Shown here one piece after another: positions 16,869-25,497 of a stretch of 64,000 nucleotides of DNA (position 1 is the stretch's first letter; each line of letters opens with the position of its first letter). Location of the stretch: assembly GCA_963755705.1 (NCBI GenBank), contig CAVWKW010000002.1, forward strand, positions 434,001 to 498,000. Direction: 5' to 3'. Origin of the DNA: JBARDN01 sp963755705 (lineage in GTDB: Bacteria > Desulfobacterota > Binatia > Binatales > Binataceae). The notes beneath the pieces were generated by a model. The model was given only the letters and a program-made list of their open reading frames with translations, was not told the DNA's origin and did no database searches. Both the position numbers and the translations under genes were made by a program.

Positions 16869-17381
16869 TCAATGATGACAGGACACGCAGTCGAGGCTCG
16901 CCTTTCGCTGCGTATGACATTCAACACAAAAGCCCATGTTGATTTCTTTAACCGGCACCACCCGATCCATGTTCTGAACGTCACCGTGGCATTGCTGGCA
17001 TTGAATGCCGGCGTGGATATGCGGGCTGTGCCAGAATTTTACGAAATCCGGCAACGTATAGACCCGGTTCCATCGGATCTCGAACGGCGGCTGCGCATGA
17101 TCGTTCCACGCCCGCGTCACCGGCTGGATCCCGCCGACGATTCCGCTGCCATGGCATCCGACGCATCGCTCGACCGGAGGGATGCCGGCGTTCTCGGAGC
17201 GCCGGGCGTACTCATGGCAGTACTGGCAGGGAATTTTGTTCACCCCGGCGTGAATCCGATGGCTGAACGGGATCGGCTGAACCACGTCCATCCGCGGCAA
17301 CCACGGACGTTGGGAAAAGGCAATCACGGTTACGCCTGAAATCAACAGGACGGCCGCCAGGGGCAGGAATATCCGGTTCAT
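16869..17381 (-). CDS. actA: Alternative complex III pentaheme cytochrome c
   Basis: A 170-residue protein with an N-terminal signal anchor (FLPLAAVLLISGVTVIAF) and exactly five CXXCH heme sites, at residues 52-56, 73-77, 128-132, 152-156 and 165-169, matching ActA of alternative complex III. Extra histidines at 41, 44, 118, 121 and 123 are likely distal ligands. It is the first gene of the nine-gene respiratory operon. The ribosome binding site (AAGAAGC) is weak. A near-perfect palindrome about 110 bases upstream is a candidate control site. Confidence 0.93.
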   Translation of the reverse strand: MNRIFLPLAAVLLISGVTVIAFSQRPWLPRMDVVQPIPFSHRIHAGVNKIPCQYCHEYARRSENAGIPPVERCVGCHGSGIVGGIQPVTRAWNDHAQPPFEIRWNRVYTLPDFVKFWHSPHIHAGIQCQQCHGDVQNMDRVVPVKEINMGFCVECHTQRKASLDCVSCHH

Positions 17382-17489
17382 CTGTGCTTCTTGCGGTCAA
17401 ACTGCGGCCGCACGCGGGCTCCGATGAACCGCGCACTCGGTCGAAGCTTTCCAGTCATGGCTCTTCCCCGACCCACGCGTTTCCAAACA

Positions 17490-17514
17490 CAAGTAACTAC
17501 TGATGTAGTACTTG
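17490..17514. promoter_or_regulatory. Imperfect palindrome, possible operator for the act-cta operon
   Basis: CAAGTAACTAC, a TGAT centre, then GTAGTACTTG: eleven-base arms with one missing base. It lies 109 bases upstream of the actA start codon and downstream of the minus-strand TTGACA. A transcription-factor site or a leader hairpin are both possible. Confidence 0.4.
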
Positions 17515-17556
17515 CTTATCCCGAAGCGAGCGCGCAGTTCCAGAGCCCGTAACGTT

Positions 17557-17585
17557 AATTTGTCTAACACTGCAATTGTTGTCAA
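17557..17585 (-). promoter_or_regulatory. Weak candidate promoter for actA
   Basis: Perfect TTGACA on the minus strand (17585 to 17580) followed after 17 bases by CAAATT, which matches only three of six positions of the -10 consensus. Position and direction fit the operon, but the -10 is poor. Confidence 0.3.
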
Positions 17586-17926
17586 TCAAGCAAAGGTAAT
17601 GGATAGGCTGCCCTTTTGATCCGGCTGAGCCATGTAGAATTCGCTCTTGACATACATTTCATTCAATGGAGACAAGGGTTTTCTTGTCGTGGAGGAGTAG
17701 AGAAATTTGCTCGACCGCGCTGAAGAATGCAACGCTTCACCCTCCCCTCGAAGCTCGCAACATGGATCAGATCAATCCACAGGATCGGCCCGCGCGAGGT
17801 TGTCGCAGCGCCGGCTTGTGGATTGCGCTTGTGCCTGTGGGCAAATTCGGGTCCAAGCCGGTTTCGGACCGCCGCGAAGTATGGTAGTTACGAGATGACC
17901 GCAGAAATCGGAGTTTTGGCCTTAAG

Positions 17927-19096
17927 GTGCAGATAAAGACCGCCACCAGACTGGGACTTCTTCCGCCGTACCTGTTCGCTGAACTGGATCGGCTAAAGAA
18001 GGAAGTCGCAGCCAAGGGCGTCAACGTGATCAGCCTCGGAATCGGGGATCCTGACCTTCGTACACCACAACATATTGTGGAGACCCTCAAGCGCGCGGCT
18101 GATCTCCCGAAGAATCATCGCTATCCCGACTACGAGGGCCTCGAGGAATATCGCCGCGCCGCCGCCGGATGGTTCGAGCGCCGCTTCGGCCATCGCTTTG
18201 ACCCCGCGCGCGAGGTCTGCGCACTCATCGGATCGAAGGAAGGTATCGCCAACTTCGCGACAGCGGTCGTCGATCCGGGCGATATCGTGCTGATTCCGGA
18301 CCCGGGTTATCCGGTCTACTACTCAGGATGCGTTTTCAACGGCGGCGAGCCTTATTTCCTGCCGCTCAAGAAGGAAAATGGGTTCGTTCCGGAGTTCGCT
18401 TCGATTCCCGACGAAGTCGCGCGCCGCGCCCGCCTGCTGTGGCTCAACTATCCGAACAATCCGACAGCGGCGACCGTCGATACCGCGTTTTTCGACAGCG
18501 CGGTCAAATTCTGCCTGAAGCACGACATCATCCTTGCGCACGACAGCGCGTACTCTGAAATCGCGTACGACGGCTACCGCGCACCGACCGTCTTCGATGC
18601 GAAAGACTCACGCGAATGCGCGATCGAGTTCCATTCGCTGTCGAAAACGTTCTCGATGACCGGATGGCGCTGCGGATTCGCGATCGGCAATGCTCAACTG
18701 GTCGCGGCGCTGGGCAAAGTGAAGACCAACGTCGATTCCGGAGTCTTCCAGGCCGTGCAGGAGGCCGCGATCACGGCGCTCGAGGGCGGAGACGGCGACA
18801 AGCTTGCCGAGTATTGCGCAATTTACAAAGAGCGGCGCGATCTGCTGGTCGGTGCGCTGCGCGAGATGGGACTCAAATGTGATCTCCCGCACGCGACCTT
18901 CTATGTCTGGGCGGAAGTTCCAAAAGGTTATACCTCGGTTTCGTTTACCGAGCGCGTTCTAAAAGAAGCGGGGGTGGCGATCACGCCCGGTTCAGGATTC
19001 GGCAGGGGTGGCGAGGGGTTCGTTCGCTTTTCACTGACCGTGTCGAGCGAACGATTGCGAGAGGCGGTAACCAGAATCAAAGCGCTTCGGATGTAA
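17927..19096 (+). CDS. dapL: LL-diaminopimelate aminotransferase
   Basis: A 389-residue class I/II PLP aminotransferase that makes LL-diaminopimelate directly from tetrahydrodipicolinate, bypassing the succinylase and acetylase routes. The start ATRLGLLPPYLFAELD, the GIGDPDLRTP segment at 38-47, YPDYEGLEEYR at 66-76, NYPNNPTAA at 174-182 and the PLP lysine K240 in SLSKTFSMTGWRCG fit DapL. The start is a GTG; no ATG is available in frame, and a GGAG lies 13 bases upstream. folK follows nine bases after the stop. Confidence 0.9.
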   Translation: MQIKTATRLGLLPPYLFAELDRLKKEVAAKGVNVISLGIGDPDLRTPQHIVETLKRAADLPKNHRYPDYEGLEEYRRAAAGWFERRFGHRFDPAREVCALIGSKEGIANFATAVVDPGDIVLIPDPGYPVYYSGCVFNGGEPYFLPLKKENGFVPEFASIPDEVARRARLLWLNYPNNPTAATVDTAFFDSAVKFCLKHDIILAHDSAYSEIAYDGYRAPTVFDAKDSRECAIEFHSLSKTFSMTGWRCGFAIGNAQLVAALGKVKTNVDSGVFQAVQEAAITALEGGDGDKLAEYCAIYKERRDLLVGALREMGLKCDLPHATFYVWAEVPKGYTSVSFTERVLKEAGVAITPGSGFGRGGEGFVRFSLTVSSERLREAVTRIKALRM

Positions 19097-19105
19097 CGGT
19101 AGGGA

Positions 19106-19660
19106 ATGCCCAATCGGGCTTTCATCGGAATAGGTACTAACCTCGGCGACCGGGCCGCCAATTATCGGGAGGCAATCGCGCGGATCGCGCAGATTCCCGA
19201 GACCAGGCTCGTGCGCCAATCCTCGATCTACGAGACCGAGCCGGTCGGCGAGGTCAAGGGTCCGTTCTTAAATGGTGTGATCGAGGTCGAGACCGAAATT
19301 ACCGCCGACGTGATGATGCGCAAGCTGCTCGCGATCGAGCGCATCATGGGCCGCAAGCGGGTGCGCGGAAAAAAACCGCCGCGCGGAAAATACCGTCCGC
19401 GCGTGATCGATCTCGACCTTCTGTTCTTCAACAAGGAAGTTATCGACTCGCGCATCCTGACCGTCCCGCATCCGCGACTGCACGAGCGCCTGTTCGTCCT
19501 AGCCCCGATGAGCGAGCTCGCGCCCGCGCTGATTCATCCCAAGCTCAACAAATCAATTTCAGAAATCATGTCAGCGCTCAAATCTCCATTCCGCGTAAGC
19601 CTCGCCCGCGCCGAGCTGTTGCGACCGCAACCGGCCAAGCGCCCCGCCCTCACGCGCTAA
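19106..19660 (+). CDS. folK: 2-amino-4-hydroxy-6-hydroxymethyldihydropteridine pyrophosphokinase
   Basis: A 184-residue HPPK of folate synthesis. The N-terminal FIGIGTNLGDR, the YETEPVG segment at 49-55, FLNGVIEVET and RPRVIDLDLLFF near 92-103 are the family signatures; the aspartates in the last bind magnesium. It is longer than typical (about 160) because of a basic C-terminal tail, LLRPQPAKRPALTR. The DNA encoding that tail is duplicated 1.5 kb downstream at 21146-21196. Probably transcribed with dapL. Confidence 0.9.
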   Translation: MPNRAFIGIGTNLGDRAANYREAIARIAQIPETRLVRQSSIYETEPVGEVKGPFLNGVIEVETEITADVMMRKLLAIERIMGRKRVRGKKPPRGKYRPRVIDLDLLFFNKEVIDSRILTVPHPRLHERLFVLAPMSELAPALIHPKLNKSISEIMSALKSPFRVSLARAELLRPQPAKRPALTR

Positions 19661-19772
19661 TTCGCGCCTCGCGAGACATTTTACGACGCCACGCTGTTAG
19701 CACATTTGACTTCGTGTCATCCCCGCGAGACCATGCCCTTCATACAAGACGAGCGTGACCAGAGAATACCCA

Positions 19773-21094
19773 ATGATCCTGTATCGCCGTGCGAGCGTCG
19801 GCGTTGCCATCGCGCTTCTGCTGGCCTGCGTGGCGCGCAACGCATGCGCCGGGACGCCTTACCAATCGAACGCGCCCGAACCGCCTCGCGTCGGCACAAT
19901 TGTCGATCGCAACAACCTTGACCTGTATGCGAAATATCTTCCCGCCGCGCTGAAATTTGCGATTGCTCATGGGCTCAGGGCCACAGTCGTGCCGACCGAG
20001 CGCATCGAATGGCCGCATCGCTTTCGGAAACTCACCGAGCAATACTCGGGTCAAGTGCGTTTGAGTGACAAGCAATGAGTTGCATAATTACGTCGCAGGC
20101 TTTCCGTTTCCGCTGGTTGACGTCAACGATCCGAACGCTGCGATGAAGGTGGCGTACAACTGGCATTGGGGTCCGTTTGTGCCTGATGACGTAATGCTCT
20201 TCAGTTCAAACCGCTCACAAGCCTACGCGGTCAACACTCGAGACGAATTCTCTGACCCCTCGGGACGATGAGGACAACTTCCGTTCGGAGCGACCGTGCA
20301 ATACGCTTATTTTCATACGTTACGCGCATCGCAGCAAGGTCGAGCCGATTCCAAGAGATCTCCACGAAGATTCCCTTCGAGTGGAGAGTTCGCGGCATGA
20401 AATGCGGCCGCTCCAGGGACTATTCGGTCGCATGGAGCGACCTCGAGGATCCTGGCGAGTGGTCACATGTCCGGCAGTTCGATCGGATATCCTTTCGCCC
20501 CGTTGGAGGTTATGGTGCGATCTTGGAGGCGGGATCCAATTCATATTTTGGCATCGGTATACGCCTCAGATCAGTGTACCTACGGTTGTACTCAGTTCTG
20601 GTGGGAATACGTTTCTCCGCCGCCGATGGCGTACAAGTTTCGCTTACTCGGAGCTCAGCCCGTTCTTGCCTGCCTGCATGCCGAAACGAAGCCCGCCGGG
20701 ATAATCGGCTCGGGCCTTCGGACTCGAACTGGGCGAAGAGAAGTTCGAGTTGCGCTCAGCCTACGTCTGGAGGCCAGTCCCCATCCAAGACAGTCATCTC
20801 TGCTCTTTATTAGGCCTCATCATCGATTACGCCGCTCCGCGCGCGCATTTACATCGACAGCGAGACGTTCGTCCTGCTCGGCTATGATCTAGAGCGTCCG
20901 AGGATTCGAGGATTCCGCAGTGCCCGCTTTGGAGCGTACGAACCATACCCAATGGCGGCGGGAATGAGATCGAACTCGCCAACGAGTTGTTCGTCCCAGG
21001 CGATCGGACGGACTTGCTCCTCACGATGCGTCTTGATCCGGGCACACAAAAGCTCAACACCGGCGTCATCGATAACGACCTATTTAGAAGATAG
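19773..21094 (+). pseudogene. Decayed DUF1329 outer-membrane-associated protein gene
   Basis: The start is intact: ATG at 19773, signal peptide VGVAIALLLACVARNACA, then PEPPRVGTIVDRNNLDLYAKYLP. The frame breaks near 20060-20078, and the family segment LHNYVAGFPFPLVDVNDPNAA continues in the next frame from about 20074. Further pieces appear in other frames: SAYVWRPVPI near 20755 and IYIDSETFVLLGYD at 20847-20888, ending DLFRR at 21094. These match the order of DUF1329 proteins, which have roles linked to sterol or lipid outer-membrane transport and are frequent near catabolic genes. At least three frame changes are needed, so the gene is dead. Confidence 0.75.
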
Positions 21095-21145
21095 AAGAGC
21101 CGTCAGCGCCGCGCCGTTCACTTAAGCCGAACCGGACCGTGCAAC

Positions 21146-21196
21146 GCCGAGCTGCTGCGCCCGCAGCCCGCCAGGCGCCCCGCCCTCACCCGTTAG
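21146..21196 (+). repeat. Second, diverged copy of the folK 3' end
   Basis: A 51-base direct repeat of 19610-19660, the end of folK including its stop. Forty-three of 51 bases agree. The eight differences leave the encoded residues unchanged except K to R (AELLRPQPARRPALTR then stop). It bounds the DUF1329 remnant on the right, as folK itself does on the left. Confidence 0.85.
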
Positions 21197-21287
21197 CCAA
21201 AGCCCTCATTCCATTTGGTCCTCCCTCGTGCTAACTGGGGGTCATATACACATTAGTTATTTCCTGAGCGATTCGGCGGGGGGCGCG

Positions 21288-22448
21288 ATGATTCCGCTTC
21301 GCTACAATTTCCGCAGCCTGGTGCAGCGGCGCGCGACCTCGATCATGACAGTGCTCGGCGTCGCGCTGGTCTCGATGATTTTCGTGCTTGTGTTCGGCTT
21401 TATCGCGGGACTTCGGCAGGCTTTGTCCAACGCCGGCCAGAATAGCAATTGGATCGTCCTGGCTCGCGGCGCGACCAGCGAGAACCAGAGCTTCGTTCCG
21501 CACCCCTCGACCGAGATTCTGAGAGTGCGGCCCGAAATCGCGACTGACGCTGGACATCATCCGCTCCTCTCGCGCGAGAGTATCGCGGGTGTGAATATCA
21601 GCCGCACCAAGGGCGCCAAGGAGTTCGCGATTCTCCGTGGCGTGGAACCGATCGCGTACGAAGTTCATCCGAATTTGCGCATCGTCGAAGGTCACTGGCC
21701 GGTGCGGGGCAGTGACGAATGGGTAGTCGGGCGCAAGCTCTTCGCGCGCTTTCCTTACCTGGCACCGGGGACGACGCTTCACTACAGCCATCGCGAGTGG
21801 AAAATCGTCGGAATTTTTTCCGATAACGACAGCGAACGCGAATCGGAAATCTGGACCAATATCGAAGATCTGATCAACGATCGCCATTGGGATGCCGGCG
21901 GTGCCACGGCGCTACACGTCGTGCTGAAACCCGACCGAAGTGCCGACTTCCAAAACGCAATCAAATCCGACGGCCGCTTGAGCGTCGATACTGAAACTGA
22001 GGCTGAATACTACGCGGCGCAGACCAAAGTAGTCGCACAACTCAGAGACCTGGGCTTGATCGTGGCCCTGGCGCTCGCGATCGGCGCTATCTTCGGCGGG
22101 ATGAACACGATGTACACCGCAGTGACGCGGTGCGGACGCGAGATCGGCGTGCTGCGCGTGCTCGGCTTCTCGCGCGCCAATATCCTGGGCAGTTTTGTGA
22201 TCGAAAGCGCGCTGCTGGGAATTGCGGGCGGCGCAGCCGGCGTGGTGCTGTCGATCATCGTGGCGTGGGCGACAGGATTAACCAGCCGGTCGATGACCGT
22301 CGGCGCGATGTTCTTTTCCTATCGGCCGACGCTGGGGGCGTTCGCGGTCGGAATTATCGTAGCAATGGTTATCGGTATTGTGGGCGGCCTGACACCTGCC
22401 CTCCGCGCGTCACGCATGGAGATTATCAGCTCACTCAGAGAGGCGTGA
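21288..22448 (+). CDS. MacB/FtsX-type ABC transporter permease
   Basis: A 386-residue protein with one N-terminal helix (about 20-42), a periplasmic MacB-like domain to about residue 260, and three C-terminal helices with the FtsX-family elements GREIGVLRVLGFSRANIL and PALRASRMEIISSLRE. The ATG follows a GGCGGGGGGCG stretch. The frame is open upstream to 21228, but the N-terminus at 21288 (MIPLRYNFRSLVQRR) is the family norm. A second permease follows after 16 bases. No ATP-binding subunit is nearby, so the partner must be encoded elsewhere. Substrate unknown. Confidence 0.85.
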   Translation: MIPLRYNFRSLVQRRATSIMTVLGVALVSMIFVLVFGFIAGLRQALSNAGQNSNWIVLARGATSENQSFVPHPSTEILRVRPEIATDAGHHPLLSRESIAGVNISRTKGAKEFAILRGVEPIAYEVHPNLRIVEGHWPVRGSDEWVVGRKLFARFPYLAPGTTLHYSHREWKIVGIFSDNDSERESEIWTNIEDLINDRHWDAGGATALHVVLKPDRSADFQNAIKSDGRLSVDTETEAEYYAAQTKVVAQLRDLGLIVALALAIGAIFGGMNTMYTAVTRCGREIGVLRVLGFSRANILGSFVIESALLGIAGGAAGVVLSIIVAWATGLTSRSMTVGAMFFSYRPTLGAFAVGIIVAMVIGIVGGLTPALRASRMEIISSLREA

Positions 22449-22464
22449 GCGCTCGAGGTTGAAA

Positions 22465-23631
22465 ATGATCGGCAAGCTTCTGACCATCGCGTTTCGGAAC
22501 ATGCGCCGCCAGCTCCGCCGCACCATTCTGACCGCGCTGACATTTGCCGTCGCGGTGTTCATATACACCGTTCTGGTGGCAGTGCCGTGGTCGATGGACC
22601 GCATCGCCGATAACGCATCGAAAGGTCTGCGCCTGGTGGTCACCGAGCGCAATAACAATAGCTTGCCCGCGCGCTATTGCGGTCCAATCAGAAAGCTGCC
22701 GCACGTGCTCGGATGCGCGCCGGAAATTTTATGGAGAGCGATCTATCGCGATCCCAAAAGTCCCATAATCACCTATGGAGTAACCTCAGATATCACTAAT
22801 GTAACCGCGAGCAGTGACTACCAGGTGTCCGCTGATCTGGCAAAGAAGCTACTGACCGACCGGCGTTACGCGATGGTCGGATACGCGCTGATGGACGAAT
22901 ATGACTGGAAACTTGGACAGCCGATCACCCTTTCTAATCCTGGGGATTCCCGGCTCACCCTGACATTCATCCCGCTGGTCGAGTTTCCCAATGAATATAT
23001 GTCGCACGCCTTCCTCTTCGACCGCCGGATGTTCGACGATGCAGTGAATAAAGTATACGGCGCGAATATTCAGGACCGAGCGTCGTTTCTGCTGGTGCGC
23101 GTGGACCGGACCGAGAACATGGGCCTGGTGGCGACCGAGATCGACGATAATTTCCACAATTCCGACGCGGAAACCGAAACCACGACCGAATCCAATTCGG
23201 TCGCAAACGTGGTTAGCGCGATCGGGAACATCCGCACGATTATCTATAGCCTGTGCATCGTCGTGGTGTTGACCGTGTTGCTGATCGCGGGGAACTCGAT
23301 GGCGATGATGGTGCGCGACCGGATCGGCGAAGTCGCGGTGATGCGCGCGCTCGGATTCACCCGATCGCACGTAGCAATTCTGCTGTTCGCCGAAGCGGCG
23401 ATGATCGGCGTCGGCGGCGCAGTCATTGGCGCTGTCGTGGCATTCTACTATTTCGGCCACGGCGTCCGCCTGGGCGAAATAACCGGCATGCTCGGCTACG
23501 TACAAGTGCGTCCCGAGACCGCGATCGCAGCGATCATCGTGGCGCTCATAGTGAGTATCGCCAGCGCGATCATCCCCGTGATGCAGGCAATGCGCGTCGT
23601 CCCGGCGATGGCCTTCCGGCAAGTAGTATAG
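22465..23631 (+). CDS. MacB/FtsX-type ABC transporter permease
   Basis: A 388-residue homologue of the preceding permease with the same layout: helix 1 at about 20-40, a periplasmic domain, and three C-terminal helices around 255-385 with GEVAVMRALGFTRSHVAILLFAEA. The ATG at 22465 has GAGG six bases upstream; a TTG two codons earlier is not needed. The stop lies one base before the ATG of the kinase-fold gene at 23633, suggesting a three-gene unit. It is closer in the NS-x-TETTTES region to the third permease at 31128 than to its own neighbour. Confidence 0.85.
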   Translation: MIGKLLTIAFRNMRRQLRRTILTALTFAVAVFIYTVLVAVPWSMDRIADNASKGLRLVVTERNNNSLPARYCGPIRKLPHVLGCAPEILWRAIYRDPKSPIITYGVTSDITNVTASSDYQVSADLAKKLLTDRRYAMVGYALMDEYDWKLGQPITLSNPGDSRLTLTFIPLVEFPNEYMSHAFLFDRRMFDDAVNKVYGANIQDRASFLLVRVDRTENMGLVATEIDDNFHNSDAETETTTESNSVANVVSAIGNIRTIIYSLCIVVVLTVLLIAGNSMAMMVRDRIGEVAVMRALGFTRSHVAILLFAEAAMIGVGGAVIGAVVAFYYFGHGVRLGEITGMLGYVQVRPETAIAAIIVALIVSIASAIIPVMQAMRVVPAMAFRQVV

Positions 23632-23632
23632 A

Positions 23633-24592
23633 ATGGATATTGACATTGACGCGCCGGAATACAGATCTGAAATGGAGCGGCGCACGACTCTCTCGATCGA
23701 AGATCGAGAGTTCGTCCTCGCAGCCTTTCCGCAAGGCACGAAAATCCGCTCGGCTCATTATTTCGACAACTACGATCTTCCCTGCCCTGTGCTCCTAACA
23801 CTCGAATTGGCGGATGGAACAAAGCGGAAGATCGTTTTCAAAAAATCGAGGAGACCCCTGCGTCATCATGAGTCCGACATCCTGCGAGTTTTGAAGGAGC
23901 ACGGGTTTCCGGTGCCCGCGGTTCTGAAGAGCTCAACCGACACTGACCCGCGAGCGGCGAGGCTTACGTTGATGGAGTTCCTGCCCGGCGTGAATCTGCA
24001 AAAACTCAGCATGTCTTCGCCAGGCAATCTGCGGCAGGCCAAAACACTATTGATCGAAGGGGTTGTACGGCTGAACGCACTTTCGTCGCAGCTTGAAGCA
24101 AGCGCAGGCGAGATTCTTCCGAAGGTCCGATTGACGGATGTTCTGCGGGCAATTGAATCGAGAGAAAGTGCCTGGAGCGAGCATACTCTTTTCAGAGACG
24201 CGATATCTCATTTGAGAACCAGCCTGCCGAGCGACTCACTGGTTTTTTCAAATGGCGACTACCAGCCGGGCAATTTCCTGACCGATGGAAAAATAGTGAC
24301 TGCCTATCTTGATTTCGAAGAAGCCAGGTTCGAAGACCGCCTGATCGGATTTGCCAAATACATGATCTACGACGTTGCTCCTCTGAACTTCGCTGGGATC
24401 GTACGGGATTATATCGGCTATGTCCGGGCAACTCCCGCTGACTTCGCGCCGCGTCTTGCCCTCGGTTGCCTGAGGACGCTTCAAAACGAAATCGCGCCAA
24501 CAGGAGGCGATCGCGATATGGCAGCCTATCGCGAGCGAGTGCTTCATCTCCTGAACAAGTCCCTTCGTTCACCCGCCACTATCTTGACTTAG
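23633..24592 (+). CDS. Aminoglycoside phosphotransferase-fold kinase-like protein
   Basis: A 319-residue protein with the APH/choline kinase fold signature: NGDYQPGNFL at 207-216 (catalytic D209, metal-binding N214) and LDFEEA at 226-231 (metal aspartate D227). In most members the first motif begins HGD; here it is NGD. A possible ATP lysine is in IVFKKSRR near 70. The substrate cannot be told; aminoglycosides are only one of many for this fold. It starts one base after the permease stop and its last 14 bases overlap the convergent HEAT-repeat gene. Confidence 0.75.
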   Translation: MDIDIDAPEYRSEMERRTTLSIEDREFVLAAFPQGTKIRSAHYFDNYDLPCPVLLTLELADGTKRKIVFKKSRRPLRHHESDILRVLKEHGFPVPAVLKSSTDTDPRAARLTLMEFLPGVNLQKLSMSSPGNLRQAKTLLIEGVVRLNALSSQLEASAGEILPKVRLTDVLRAIESRESAWSEHTLFRDAISHLRTSLPSDSLVFSNGDYQPGNFLTDGKIVTAYLDFEEARFEDRLIGFAKYMIYDVAPLNFAGIVRDYIGYVRATPADFAPRLALGCLRTLQNEIAPTGGDRDMAAYRERVLHLLNKSLRSPATILT

Positions 24593-25091
24593 CAGCCTTT
24601 GTTCCGTCGGACTCCACAGCGATTGCGAACCGCGCGTTTGAAAGCACTTTCGAATCACCTTCCGACCGCATGATTCCCTTGAGCGCAGAGATGATGCGCG
24701 GATCCGCTGGTTGTAACCCGAGCAGATGAACGGCCGCGCGACGGACTCGGACGCTAGGGTCATCGGTGGCTTTCCGGATCAGTTGCGCAATGACATCGAC
24801 CGGCAATGGCTCGAGCTTGCACGGCTGGCATCCGATGGCGTGTACCGCATGGCGTCGCACGTCGGCCGATTTATCATCGAGCGCGCGGATCATCGCGGGA
24901 ATCGCTTCGGAGGTGGCGTTGTGGTCGAGAAAGGACGCGCACCATTTTCGGATGAGAGGATCACCGTCATCCAACCCAGCAATCACGCCTTTGAGAGCAT
25001 CAGGTCCGGCTTCCCTCAAAACCTCCTGGGCTTCTCCCCAGTCCACACAGCCTGACAGCTTCTCGACGAGTTCCTGACGCTTCACCTTCAT
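24579..25091 (-). CDS. HEAT-repeat protein
   Basis: A 170-residue soluble protein built of about five alpha-hairpin repeats with the HEAT/PBS-lyase consensus, for example ALKGVIAGLDDGDPLIRKWCASFL, AIPAMIRALDDKSADVRRHAVHAIG and AAVHLLGLQPADPRIISALKGIM. Such repeats mediate protein contacts; some bind bilins or act as lyases, but nothing here shows catalysis. A GGAGC site precedes the ATG. It converges on and slightly overlaps the kinase-fold gene. Confidence 0.8.
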   Translation of the reverse strand: MKVKRQELVEKLSGCVDWGEAQEVLREAGPDALKGVIAGLDDGDPLIRKWCASFLDHNATSEAIPAMIRALDDKSADVRRHAVHAIGCQPCKLEPLPVDVIAQLIRKATDDPSVRVRRAAVHLLGLQPADPRIISALKGIMRSEGDSKVLSNARFAIAVESDGTKAAKSR

Positions 25092-25169
25092 GATGTTAGC
25101 TCCTTGGTAGTCTCCACCAACTGACTAGGGTCCCGACGGGCGCGCAAGACGGGGGGAGGGGGAGCGCCG

Positions 25170-25285
25170 AGGGTGTCATTCCCGCGCGCGAGAAATCCCT
25201 CGCTCCACCCTTAGGCTCTATGCAGTTCGCGGGTGAGTGCACGAACGCCTCGGGATTTCTCCCTTCGGTCGAAATGACGGGTGTG
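25170..25285. repeat. Dispersed inverted-repeat element, copy 1
   Basis: The left end GTCATTCCCGCGCGCGAGAA ATCC and the right end GGGATTTCTCCCTTCGGTCG AAATGAC are imperfect inverses enclosing about 60 bases. The same ends recur at 25329-25440 and 63430-63960. Non-coding, MITE- or REP-like. Confidence 0.65.
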
Positions 25286-25328
25286 GGCTCGATGCATAAG
25301 TATCGTAGCCTCAGCCGAGCCGCCAACC

Positions 25329-25440
25329 GTCATTCCGAGCCATAGGCGAGGAATCCCGAGGCGTCCATGCTGCGAGTCCACAGATCATGCGGCGGCCTCT
25401 GGTCCGGGATTTCTCGCGCGGCAGCCACGCGCAGGAACGC
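25329..25440. repeat. Dispersed inverted-repeat element, copy 2
   Basis: Begins CGTCATTCCGAGCCATAGGC GAGGAATCCCGAGG and contains GGGATTTCTCGCGCGGCAGC near 25410-25429. Ends match those of the adjacent copy 1, and the two copies lie about 45 bases apart just upstream of vapB. Confidence 0.6.
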
Positions 25441-25497
25441 GCACACTGGTCGTGTGTATTGCAGCGACGTAGCATTCACATCGAGGAATGAAAATTC

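Larger units (their letters stand above)
17382..17926. other. Divergent intergenic region between actA and dapL
   Basis: About 545 bases. It contains small open frames (17397-17585 minus, 17666-17887 plus) that resemble nothing and lack ribosome binding sites. A palindrome at 17490-17514 and a TTGACA on the minus strand at 17580-17585 suggest that the respiratory operon promoter lies here. A second TTGACA at 17647-17652 on the plus strand has no good -10 partner. Confidence 0.5.

Noticed and set aside
17647..17675. TTGACA on the plus strand as a dapL promoter
   Set aside because: No acceptable -10 box at 16-19 bases, and it lies about 250 bases before the dapL start.
17666..17887. Small plus-strand frame between actA and dapL
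   Set aside because: No ribosome binding site, no homology pattern, and several overlapping frames of similar size exist there.
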